This document shows positions 24,301 through 32,096 of a stretch of 45,111 nt of DNA, in pieces. The notes beneath the pieces were generated by a model. The model had not been told where the DNA came from and did not search any database. It saw nothing but the letters and a program-made list of their open reading frames with translations. How positions within the stretch are numbered: the first letter of the stretch is position 1; each line of letters starts with the position of its first letter. Source of the DNA: a virus. The position numbers and the translations under genes are program-made. The DNA lies in the IMG/VR virus record IMGVR_UViG_3300049783_000416, positions 1 to 45,111 of that record. One strand, written 5' to 3'.

Positions 24301-26319
24301 ATATGCCTTTGCTGCTTGTACTGAACGCTGATTGCCACCATGTGATAAATCCCATATAACTGCGTCAAGCACTTGTCCAGCATCTCTACGACATGTTGCT
24401 TGTACATAAGAAAGACTTACTGCTGATGTTCCTGTAGCATCTGCTAGAGCAAATAATGCACCGCCGTTGGTTTCTGAAACTGTAAATGTAGTTGCGTTAA
24501 TAATAGTTTTTACAAAGTATTCTGTTCCTGCAACAATGTTTCCAAAAGTAGTGCCTGCAAACTTAATTGCCACATTTGGTGCTAGCCAACTTGTACTAGT
24601 TACAGTAATAGCATCTGTTGATGCAGTTGTAGCTGTAGCAGTATCGGTATAAGTAGCTTCAATATATTCAATTACTTCATCTTGGATGAAGTGTCTGTTT
24701 CTTTGCAATAATGTTTTAGCGTTAAAACGTATTGCTCCAGCTTGTACTTGTTGTGTTGCGTGTTGCAAAGTTTTCCAAGGACGATCAATTGTTACACCAC
24801 GGTTAGGTGCTTTGCCGTCGACGCCAGCAGATCCTTCAACATAAAATATATTATTAAGTTGTCCAAGGTATGCCCATTCTGGAGCATTTCCTGCTGCATT
24901 TACTCGTAAGCCTTGTCCCTCTGTGCCAACTGGCAATCTTGTTGCGCCAGCGCCGCCATAGTAAACAATATCGCCTGCTGTGGTTAAGTTTCCTGATTCT
25001 GCGCCAGCGTTGACTAAATTCCATTCGCTGCCGTCTGTATCTTGATCTGGTCTGTTTTGTAATGTAACTTGGTCTGAAGCATGTTTAAGTACACAAATGT
25101 AACTGTTAACACCGTGTCCTACAACATCACCTAAATCATATTCTGTTGCGTTGGCCCAAGCACCTTTCCATTCAAAACCTTCGTTAAGTCTCTGCCAGTA
25201 TGTTGCACTTGGTGGATGTTGTGATGCATGCTTTAGAATACATAGATACGTATAACCGCCTACTCGAGCTACATCTCCTTCGATATATTCTAAGTCAGAT
25301 GCATTGGTGTCATAGTCGCCTACGTAACGAAATCCAGTTGTAAACAAGTCCCAAGCTGCTGCGTTATCGCTTGGCTTTAAACCAATGTTGTTTGTAATTG
25401 AAACATAACTATAACCGCCATATGTTACAAAGTCACCTGGTTGATAAGCTGTGCCTACTGCCCAACCATCTTCAAATTCTAAACCTTCAACAAACTGTGC
25501 CCAATTAGATTCGTCTGCTGCTAAATTAGTTGCACTACTTGTGTGTTGTGTAGTACAAATCCAAATGCCGCCGCCGTATTTTACAACGTCATTAATTCTG
25601 TAACGTGTGTTTATTGCGTGGGTAGACCTATATTCGATGCCTTTATGTAGATAATCAAACTTGGCTTGATCTGCTTCTAAACCTAATGAAGGAGTCGCAG
25701 CACTAGTATGGCCTGTATTAACAGTATATAATGTGCCGCCGTAGCGTACAATATCATTTTTTCTATAGCGAGTATTAATTGCCCAAATACCAGTCCAGTA
25801 AAATCCTTCTGAAAAGATCTGCCACTTAGCTTGGTCTGCTTCTAACCCTAATGTAATATTTGCTGCTGAAGTATGCTGTGTAATACAAATATAAACAGTG
25901 CCGTTATATTTTGCTATGTCGTTAACTTTATAGCGTGTAGCAACAGCCCAGTCTGTTTTATAATCAAAGCCTTCTGCATATAAGTCCCAAGAAGATTGAT
26001 CTGTTTCTAGACCTAATGTAGCTGTACTTGCACTTGTATGTTCTGCATTAGCAACATATAGATAGCCGCCATACTTAACAATATCATTAATTTTGTATAA
26101 TGTGTTTGTAGTCCAAGCACTTTTCCAAGCAGTACCGTCTGAAATCTTATTCCAGTAAGTTGTCTGTGCTGAAGAAAACAATGTTGGGGCTTGATGGCCT
26201 TTGATACATACGTATGTGTTTCCTCCATTACGTACAATGTCGTCCTTGTAGTAGACTGTAGTGGAAGCCCAATCGTTCTTCCATATAAATCTAATTCTAC
26301 CTAATTTAAACTCTGCCAT
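21343..26319 (-). CDS. large fibre protein with eight ChtBD3-like repeats (1658 aa)
   Basis: Residues about 13-430 are eight repeats of the form W...T.Y..ND.V.YGG..Y.C...H, resembling ChtBD3/CBM5-12 carbohydrate-binding modules. Next comes a segment with VDGKAPNRGVTIDRPWKTLQ, typical of a beta-helix start, and two copies of a C-x-R-D...LD...WDL...GN module (near residues 640 and 930). The beta-helix-like middle contains AGAFVSLDPGWG, KSPYVQNVTTFGTGC and NDFTQIISDGIG, and the C-terminal part has TDQDGNFRVGGLFNVEQATG and IVPTQKAIKTY. It is a paralog of the next gene upstream (26369-31366) over most of its length but lacks that protein's propeller insertion. A late promoter and a CGGAG ribosome-binding site precede ATG 26319. 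It is probably a side or long tail-fibre component that binds cell-surface glycans. Confidence 0.82.
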   Translation of the reverse strand: MAEFKLGRIRFIWKNDWASTTVYYKDDIVRNGGNTYVCIKGHQAPTLFSSAQTTYWNKISDGTAWKSAWTTNTLYKINDIVKYGGYLYVANAEHTSASTATLGLETDQSSWDLYAEGFDYKTDWAVATRYKVNDIAKYNGTVYICITQHTSAANITLGLEADQAKWQIFSEGFYWTGIWAINTRYRKNDIVRYGGTLYTVNTGHTSAATPSLGLEADQAKFDYLHKGIEYRSTHAINTRYRINDVVKYGGGIWICTTQHTSSATNLAADESNWAQFVEGLEFEDGWAVGTAYQPGDFVTYGGYSYVSITNNIGLKPSDNAAAWDLFTTGFRYVGDYDTNASDLEYIEGDVARVGGYTYLCILKHASQHPPSATYWQRLNEGFEWKGAWANATEYDLGDVVGHGVNSYICVLKHASDQVTLQNRPDQDTDGSEWNLVNAGAESGNLTTAGDIVYYGGAGATRLPVGTEGQGLRVNAAGNAPEWAYLGQLNNIFYVEGSAGVDGKAPNRGVTIDRPWKTLQHATQQVQAGAIRFNAKTLLQRNRHFIQDEVIEYIEATYTDTATATTASTDAITVTSTSWLAPNVAIKFAGTTFGNIVAGTEYFVKTIINATTFTVSETNGGALFALADATGTSAVSLSYVQATCRRDAGQVLDAVIWDLSHGGNQRSVQAAKAYYAADGTTYIGGVNASPAATAAGLAYIITLADAVMSNLAPTTVRGSLARFTDATLTEESDATTVVTTLIGIVTSALTAGNTTAVPAIVMPQHTIFVKTGSFAEILPIVVPENTAVVGDELRSTRITPAGSVTAVGDTTISLDVYARMAVITSDIVTNSAVTKTTGNALTQVTTSPAGSAAAGAFAANLWTQIYDYTDYRVNGVSGDSTVPVTYGTNDANSTTGYTYAVETIEANRAFLVAEVHAYVADQHPSYTYSIAACSRDVNSYLDAIQWDLIYTGNYKSLLAARLYANSVYGSALEDMFYMRNGTGLRNCTISGLTGTLGSNNAFGTKRPSAGAFVSLDPGWGTAHTGAWIANKSPYVQNVTTFGTGCVGLKIDGDLHAGGNDSIVANDFTQIISDGIGCWVTNLGRAELVSVFSYYGHIGYLAENGGKIRATNGNSSYGTFGTVAEGVDATEVPVTGNVDNFALEAFSKHVLTDDNNILIIEYTNAGVGYTAGGTTITPSGEGYSAAINSPVVVNGGVFEVRLTDPAANKGGAGYVKNSNVAQEGTATQITISNTDVKLSAAYVGMAIYITNGTGAGQYAYVDTYNSGTKVATVKKMSDDSAGWDHVTGVAIESVLDATTTYSIEPRVTFTAPADNLYASTAKGRAYVADGKIALVTIWHPGVGYSSAPTLTLTDPSNTVDVPHTVRIGNGVLAQPTWTNRGTGFATAAATIVGDGYADMFQPGTLINVSGVTALPQAGANLTIAGDSNYYKLVAIRNTTGSGPYSAQFQISPAMTITDAPADDAAISVRIRYSQVRLTGHDFLDVGTGNFANTNYPGAPGTAPIPANETVVGGGGRVFYTTTDQDGNFRVGGLFNVEQATGVATLNADAFNITGLNELQLGAVALGGTGATITEFSVDGTFTANSDSIVPTQKAIKTYIASQIGGGAGELNVNSMTAGVVKISGQEITTTTNAQINITQKVNFTGGIKGAPVALNYFLSS
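25025..26285 (-). repeat. eight ChtBD3-like repeats (copy 1)
   Basis: Repeat starts include WKNDW, WKSAW, YKTDW, WTGIW, YRSTH, FEDGW, YVGDY and WKGAW. Each is followed by a Y..ND.V or Y..GD.V strand and a YGG..Y strand, at roughly 45-60 residue spacing. They would form a tandem set of small beta domains with exposed aromatic residues. Confidence 0.7.
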
Positions 26320-26342
26320 TTAAAACTCCGCTCTATTTAATA

Positions 26343-26350
26343 TATTTATC
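26343..26350 (-). promoter_or_regulatory. late promoter GATAAATA
   Basis: GATAAATA on the minus strand, ending 24 bases before ATG 26319, in the short gap after the 1665-aa gene. Confidence 0.68.
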
Positions 26351-26368
26351 ATTACTGTACCTTATGTC

Positions 26369-29300
26369 TTACTTGTTGCTCAGGTAGAATTGATGTGCTA
26401 AGTAGTCACCATCAATACCCTTTGTCATGTTTACATCTACAGGAATAATTATTTCAAGACCAGAGTCTGATGAAATTGTATTACCTGTTGTTCTTATTTG
26501 ACCTGCTACTAATGTATTTGTTAATGCATCTGACGAGCCGCCTGATATCTTACTCTCTAAGTACGATATAATAGCTGCTTGTGTAGGAACAATATTATTA
26601 GAGTTAGCAACAAACGTTGCTTCTTTACTAAATTCTCTAATAACAACTGCTGAGCCGCCTATTTGAATAGCACCTAAACTAAGTTCTTCTAATCCTGATA
26701 ACTCAAAGAAATCAGCATTAATAGATACAACACCAGTCGACTGTTCAACTGCAAATAGTTCACCTACCCTAAAGTTACCGTCTTGGTCTGTACTTGTATA
26801 AAATACTCTTGCGCCGTCAAACTCTGTAACTTCATTAAATGGCTCTGGTGAATTGCCAGCATACCCTTCAAGATATAAATCAGGATAATCTGTAGTAGGT
26901 TTGTTTCCAGTACCTACATCTAAGAAGTCGTGTCCTGTTACTCTTACCTGTGAATACTTTTCTCGTATAATAAGTGTTTCAAGATGCTCAGGTGTATTTT
27001 GATTTGTTACCAGCGGGCTAATTTCAATAGATACATTAAAGTTAGGCGATGAACCCGACTGCGCAGTAACCTTTGTTAGTCTGTAGTTAACATCATCAAT
27101 TCCATTAATAACAACGTTGTCGCCTGGAGATGGTACTACTGAAACATTTTTAAGATTTATCGCTTTGCCTGTTTGATATATATCTGCAAATCCATCGCCT
27201 GTTACTGATGCTGTTGCTGTAACGTAACCTTCGCCTCTATTTGTAAATAGTGGAGTTAATACACCGTCGTTTAATCTTGTAGCGTGTTGGGCATTTAATG
27301 TTGCATTTGAGTCAGTTAGCGTTACTGTTGGCGTTGAGGTATAATTACTTCCAACATTATACATAACAAATTTTGATACTCTAGAATTTCCTATTAACAC
27401 TCTAGCCATTGCTGTTGCACCAAGTTGCACTGTGTTCCATGTAGCTCCAGCTGATACAGCAATCCAGTTTTTAGTAAGTGGCATATATTCTAATTCACTA
27501 GCAAATGCTAAGGTATCTAATGTATACACTGTACTGTCTAAATTATATGTTGTCCAAACTTTTCCATCTTGTGACTTTGCAAGCTTATTAGTATTTCCTG
27601 ATGCAACAAATACGCCTGCTCCATATGATACAGTATAAAATTGATCAGCGTCTACAATTTCATTTTCGTACCACGTAATACCATCTAAGCTATATACTAC
27701 TTTGTTATCTGTGCCTATTGCAACAAACTTTCCATCACCGTATACTACAGAAGTCCATGTACTTGCTGTTAGGGCAGATGCTGTTGTAGTCCAAGTTGCG
27801 CCATGGTCAGTAGAGTATGCAACATTTCCGTTGTCATTAACAATAATAAATTTGCCATTGCCTGCTACAGGCATGCCAGCAATACCAGTTGCTGCTGCCC
27901 AAGTAGCGCCATGATTAGATGAATAACTAACTGCGCCATTAGCTAATACTAGTATCACTTTGCCTGCGCCGTCTGTTGCTACGCCTGTGTAGTTTGCTGC
28001 TGCTGCGCTTGATTCAGCAAAAGTAGTCATATCAGCTAATGTTGTTTTATAATAATATGTACTATTACCAACAACTACAAACACAGAGCCAGTCCATACT
28101 GCTCCTAATGCTGATGTAGATGCTCTAAGTGCAGTTGCATTCTGTGTATATGTTGCGCCACCGTTTGTACTATATGCGTGTGCTTGTCCAAGATTAACCG
28201 GAACTACTAGTACGTTTTGTGCGCTATCAGAAGTTATAAATTTGTACGAATTTGCTGCCAGCCCAGTAACTTTAGTTGCTGCGCTGTACGTTGGCTCAGA
28301 GATGTTAACTGCTGGTTCAAGACTATATCGTGTTGTACTGTCTAGTGAAGCGGCAATTGGATAGCCTGGTGATAAATGATCCCATCCTTCAGAATCATCT
28401 GACTCCCTAGTAAGTGTTGCAATTTTAGATGTTGCATCATAATCTGTAATATAAGCATATTGTCCTGCTCCTGTTCCACTAACAATAACAATACGTAATC
28501 CTGTGTATAATTCTTTAGTACCACTAGTATCCGACGCTGCTAATGTAATTCCTAATGCAGTGCCTGTCTGTGCGCTGTTTAACAAATACTGATAGTTTGA
28601 GCCGCCAGGTAGACTAGAGTCATCTGGGTCTATTAATCTAATTTGACTTATTGCATTTTGTCTAAATTCGTCGTGTGTAACACTTCCATTAATCCCTGTT
28701 CCTGTAATAGTTGTAGTTGCAGTAGTATGGGTTTGTCCAGCATGTGTGTAGCCAATTGCTAATAATTTATTACTATCTGTAACAACTTCATGTATTTCTG
28801 CTTCTTTTGTTTGATTATCTATCTGTGCCGTAATTGGTGTTTCGAATTGACTGTAACCTTCAGCTCTACATCCAAAATCACCGTAGGAGTTGTTTCCGTT
28901 TGTTGCTCTTAAAATTCCTCCATTTGTAGCATAATAACCTACGTGACAGAAGTAAGTGAACACACTAACAAGTTCTGATCTGCCTGCTTCGTTTGCCCAA
29001 TAGCCAATTCCGTCGCTTATTATTTGCGTAAAGTCGTTAGCAACAATAGATTTGTTACCACTGCTATGAAGTGTTCCATCTATTTTCATACCTATACAAC
29101 CTGTACCAAATGTTGATACATTTTGCACGTATGGAGATTTATTAGTAATCCATACTGTTGCATCTGTTGGGCCAGTACCCGGATCAAGACTTACAAATGC
29201 GCCAGCAGTCGGAGTTTTTGTTCCGTTTATATTAGCACCTCCCAATGTGCCGGATAATCCTTGCAATGTCATATTTCTAATACCCGCACCGTTGTTAACA

Positions 29301-31366
29301 TAGAACATGTTTTTTAATTCTTCACCAGCTGCTGCTTGTATTACTGTACTTCTTAATTCGTCTCCAATTACAGCACAGTTTCTTGGAACCTTTATTGGTA
29401 ATAGTTCTTCGTATACACCTGTTTTAACAAAAATAGTAGAGTTATTACTAGTAGTAACAAATTTTAATACTTTTCCTGCTACTGTAGTAGATTCATCTTT
29501 GAGAGCAGCTAAATTTGCGTTTATGTAAGCAATTACACGACTAACTGCTAATCTTTGTGCTGCTGTAACTGTTCCTCCAGTAATGTATGTGCTCATTACT
29601 GTTGCGTCGGCAGCATCAATTGCTCCGCCATTTCCTGATAAATCGCCATACTTTCGTGTAGTAGTAGAGTCAGTTGACTCTAAGAAAGTTTCCATTGTAG
29701 GAGCAGCAGTTAAGCTAGTACTTGCTGCAAGTTGTGTTAGTGCAGCAGTAATAGTATCACTAGCAGCATCTGAACCTCTATTCCAAGTGTATGTGTCAGC
29801 ACCAAATGCATTAACTTGGTCGCATGCATATTTCACTGTTCTCCATGGTGCGTTTATTGATTTTCCTAAAAGGGGAAGATCAACACCTTCAGTACTTACG
29901 TAATATACATTAGGTACTTGTTCAAATGTTGCCCAGTCTGTTGCAGTTCCAGTAGAAGCTATAACAGCGCCGCTAGGTCCTACTGGTAATCTTTCAGTAG
30001 CAGAATTAAACGTTCTTAAGTCGCCTCTATATCGAAGTACGTTACTAGATGTGCCTTGTATTAATATGCTCCAAAAAGCTGTATCTGTAACTACTTGACT
30101 GTCTGATAAATGTCTGTCAATACAAATATAAGCTGTTCCTGCATATGTTACAACATCGCCTAGTATGTATTCCTGGCCAGTAAGCCATTCTGTTTTAAAA
30201 TTACGGCCTGTAACTAATACTTGCCATTTAGGCGCAAGTGTATCTGGTCTAATGTTTGTATTGTCTTGTATTGCGATATAAAGATAACCGCCTTCTCTTA
30301 TAACATCACCAGTTTTATACTCTGCGCCTGCACTGTATTCGCCCAAGTGTCTATACCCTGCAACTAGTAGTTCCCAATCTCCGGTGTTTTGTGCTATACC
30401 ATTAACGCTAGGCACACTAGCTGTGTTATTTGTTAATGCTGTATAAGAATATCCGCCATATACAACAATGTCTCCTGCATTGTATTCAGTAGCAGTATCC
30501 CAAATTGCTTCAAATTCTAATCCTGGAACCCAAATTGCCCAATTAGCTTCGTCTGCTCTTAATGTTGTAGTTGCTGTATGTCCTGCAGATGCTCTCCATA
30601 ACGAGCCACCTGATTTAACAATATCATATTTTTTATAACGTACTGCTGTAGTCCAGTCCCCTTTGTACTCAATACCTTCTACAACTATTTCCCACTTAGC
30701 TTGGTCAGCTTCTAATCCCAATGCATCAGTTGCAGCAGTTCTGTGCTTAGTGATACACCTGTAAGTAATTGCTCCGTACCTAATAACATCGCCAACTGTG
30801 TGGTCAAAGTTTACTATCCAATTTATGCGCCAGCTGTCAGATACAGCTACAACTGTCCACTTAGATTGGTCAGCTTCTAATCCTTCTAGGGGTGTAGATT
30901 TAGACACATGCTTTGTTGAACATATATAAGTAATACCGTTATATCTAACAACATCACCTAAATTATAATAATATAGATATGTCCATTCGTTTAACCAATT
31001 ATACGTTGTTGCAACAATTGACCAATATGTAATATCTGCCGGAAGTTCTAACGTTGTTAAGTTAGTCGAAGTGTGTGCTGCTGTACAACGATAAAGATAG
31101 CCGTTAAATTTTACAATTTGTCCTACAGTATAGTAAGTTGAAACAAGCCAGTCACTTTTCCATTCGCGGCCGTCAAACATTAATGTCCATTTTGGCTGGG
31201 CATGTAGTAAGTCCTGTTCGTAGGCGCTTGCGTCTGCTGTGTGTCCAATTAGACAAACATATGCTTTTCCGTTATAATATACAATATCATCTTTAGTATA
31301 AACAGTCAAAGCGACCCAGTCACTTCTCCATCTAAATCTAATCCTGTCTAAATTAAAATCTGCCAT
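26369..31366 (-). CDS. large fibre protein with ChtBD3-like repeats and inserted beta-propeller (1665 aa)
   Basis: It is the paralog of the 1658-aa protein: both begin with eight W..Y..GD.V.Y.G..Y repeats (residues about 13-445) and share AGAFVSLDPG, KSPYVQNVSTFGTGC, VANDFTQIISDGIG, TDQDGNFRVGELFAVEQSTG and IVPTQAAI. Between about residues 1030 and 1310 it carries a segment absent from the paralog, with five Asp-box motifs (STNGGATY, SSNHGATW, STDHGATW, SLDGITW, SQDGKVW). This is the signature of a BNR/sialidase-like beta-propeller. No sialidase catalytic set was recognised, so a glycan-binding or structural role is more likely. AAGAGAG is the ribosome-binding site. It is followed by the late promoter of the paralog. 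Confidence 0.83.
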   Translation of the reverse strand: MADFNLDRIRFRWRSDWVALTVYTKDDIVYYNGKAYVCLIGHTADASAYEQDLLHAQPKWTLMFDGREWKSDWLVSTYYTVGQIVKFNGYLYRCTAAHTSTNLTTLELPADITYWSIVATTYNWLNEWTYLYYYNLGDVVRYNGITYICSTKHVSKSTPLEGLEADQSKWTVVAVSDSWRINWIVNFDHTVGDVIRYGAITYRCITKHRTAATDALGLEADQAKWEIVVEGIEYKGDWTTAVRYKKYDIVKSGGSLWRASAGHTATTTLRADEANWAIWVPGLEFEAIWDTATEYNAGDIVVYGGYSYTALTNNTASVPSVNGIAQNTGDWELLVAGYRHLGEYSAGAEYKTGDVIREGGYLYIAIQDNTNIRPDTLAPKWQVLVTGRNFKTEWLTGQEYILGDVVTYAGTAYICIDRHLSDSQVVTDTAFWSILIQGTSSNVLRYRGDLRTFNSATERLPVGPSGAVIASTGTATDWATFEQVPNVYYVSTEGVDLPLLGKSINAPWRTVKYACDQVNAFGADTYTWNRGSDAASDTITAALTQLAASTSLTAAPTMETFLESTDSTTTRKYGDLSGNGGAIDAADATVMSTYITGGTVTAAQRLAVSRVIAYINANLAALKDESTTVAGKVLKFVTTSNNSTIFVKTGVYEELLPIKVPRNCAVIGDELRSTVIQAAAGEELKNMFYVNNGAGIRNMTLQGLSGTLGGANINGTKTPTAGAFVSLDPGTGPTDATVWITNKSPYVQNVSTFGTGCIGMKIDGTLHSSGNKSIVANDFTQIISDGIGYWANEAGRSELVSVFTYFCHVGYYATNGGILRATNGNNSYGDFGCRAEGYSQFETPITAQIDNQTKEAEIHEVVTDSNKLLAIGYTHAGQTHTTATTTITGTGINGSVTHDEFRQNAISQIRLIDPDDSSLPGGSNYQYLLNSAQTGTALGITLAASDTSGTKELYTGLRIVIVSGTGAGQYAYITDYDATSKIATLTRESDDSEGWDHLSPGYPIAASLDSTTRYSLEPAVNISEPTYSAATKVTGLAANSYKFITSDSAQNVLVVPVNLGQAHAYSTNGGATYTQNATALRASTSALGAVWTGSVFVVVGNSTYYYKTTLADMTTFAESSAAAANYTGVATDGAGKVILVLANGAVSYSSNHGATWAAATGIAGMPVAGNGKFIIVNDNGNVAYSTDHGATWTTTASALTASTWTSVVYGDGKFVAIGTDNKVVYSLDGITWYENEIVDADQFYTVSYGAGVFVASGNTNKLAKSQDGKVWTTYNLDSTVYTLDTLAFASELEYMPLTKNWIAVSAGATWNTVQLGATAMARVLIGNSRVSKFVMYNVGSNYTSTPTVTLTDSNATLNAQHATRLNDGVLTPLFTNRGEGYVTATASVTGDGFADIYQTGKAINLKNVSVVPSPGDNVVINGIDDVNYRLTKVTAQSGSSPNFNVSIEISPLVTNQNTPEHLETLIIREKYSQVRVTGHDFLDVGTGNKPTTDYPDLYLEGYAGNSPEPFNEVTEFDGARVFYTSTDQDGNFRVGELFAVEQSTGVVSINADFFELSGLEELSLGAIQIGGSAVVIREFSKEATFVANSNNIVPTQAAIISYLESKISGGSSDALTNTLVAGQIRTTGNTISSDSGLEIIIPVDVNMTKGIDGDYLAHQFYLSNK
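27425..28285 (-). other. Asp-box beta-propeller insertion within the 1665-aa fibre protein
   Basis: Flanking sequence aligns with the paralog (EPAVNISEPTYSAATK before, IGNSRVSKFVMYNVG after, versus EPRVTFTAPADNLYAS and ADGKIALVTIWHPGVG), but this stretch has no counterpart. Five Asp-box repeats are visible. Confidence 0.72.
30030..31330 (-). repeat. eight ChtBD3-like repeats (copy 2)
   Basis: Repeat starts include WRSDW, WKSDW, WLNEW, WRINW, YKGDW, FEAIW, HLGEY and FKTEW, each with the Y..GD.V.Y.G..Y.C core. The array matches the copy in the downstream paralog in number and layout, so the eight-repeat state predates the duplication or is kept by selection. Confidence 0.7.
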
Positions 31367-31377
31367 TGTGTTCTCTC

Positions 31378-31749
31378 TTATAATCCGTTAGATGATGAGT
31401 TTTCATCATATACAAAGTTGTGGTTTACTCTTGCTACTAGTTCGCCTTCGTCGTTAACATAGTAAGATATATTTCTGTCGTCCCAGCGGAACTGTTCATA
31501 ATTTAAATTTGTATGAACTAAATTATGATCTACGTTCCTACCTTCATAAAAATCTTGTCCTTGCTCAAAACTAGGATAGTTTTGAATAGGGTCGCCTGGG
31601 TTATTAACTGTTATAGTATCTGTTGTTTTCATTTGGTCGGCTTTACCAATAAATAATTCGCCATCGTCTGTTCTGCGCAATCCATAGAAAAATCTATCTT
31701 GTATTGCTCCAGTCATCTCGCCTGGCCCTAATCCTGTGTAACTTGACAT
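31378..31749 (-). CDS. small structural protein (123 aa)
   Basis: This acidic protein begins MSSYTGLGPGEMTGAIQDRF and has FYGLRRTDDGELFIGKADQM, a Tyr/Asn-rich middle and NISYYVNDEGELVARVNHNF near the end. I recall similar proteins beside fibre genes in marine T4-like phages but no function. It lies between two larger structural genes with an AAGGATT ribosome-binding site and short gaps on both sides, so it belongs to the same late operon. It could be a fibre-hinge or connector protein. Confidence 0.6.
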   Translation of the reverse strand: MSSYTGLGPGEMTGAIQDRFFYGLRRTDDGELFIGKADQMKTTDTITVNNPGDPIQNYPSFEQGQDFYEGRNVDHNLVHTNLNYEQFRWDDRNISYYVNDEGELVARVNHNFVYDENSSSNGL

Positions 31750-31760
31750 ATCAATAATCC

Positions 31761-32090
31761 TTATACAATATCTACGTAGCTTATTACTACATCTAATGCA
31801 GCATCTTGGTCAGCTACTACATATAATTCGTTTGACGGTGCAAGTATTAGTTTCTCGCCGCCGGATAATACTTTTAAACTACTGTTAGGAGGCACCGCAG
31901 TATCCTTTAATAAGTATCCGATAACACTATCATCTGCCTTAACTAGTACACTTGCATACACTACAAAATCTGTTAGATTTGCCATGTTCAGGCCGACTAT
32001 AGTTGAACGTGTAGATGCATCAGTCTCTAATGCAATAATCTGCGCTAGACCTACTTCTCTTATTATTTTGTTTTTAAATTGCGTTGCCAT
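31761..32090 (-). CDS. small beta-rich structural protein (109 aa)
   Basis: This single domain ends LYVVADQDAALDVVISYVDI. Its last third aligns by eye with the 105-aa protein at 21010-21327 and with the split C-terminal strands of the 166-aa protein at 38664-39164. Each of the three sits next to a large fibre gene, suggesting a repeated fibre-plus-partner unit. Spacing to the upstream 1107-aa gene is 6 bases; the ribosome-binding site overlaps that gene's stop (AGGATAA). Function is unknown. Confidence 0.65.
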   Translation of the reverse strand: MATQFKNKIIREVGLAQIIALETDASTRSTIVGLNMANLTDFVVYASVLVKADDSVIGYLLKDTAVPPNSSLKVLSGGEKLILAPSNELYVVADQDAALDVVISYVDIV

Positions 32091-32096
32091 GTTTTT

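Noticed and set aside
26369-31366. Active sialidase in the Asp-box region
   Set aside because: Asp boxes mark a propeller fold, but the catalytic Arg triad and Asp/Tyr/Glu set were not recognised.
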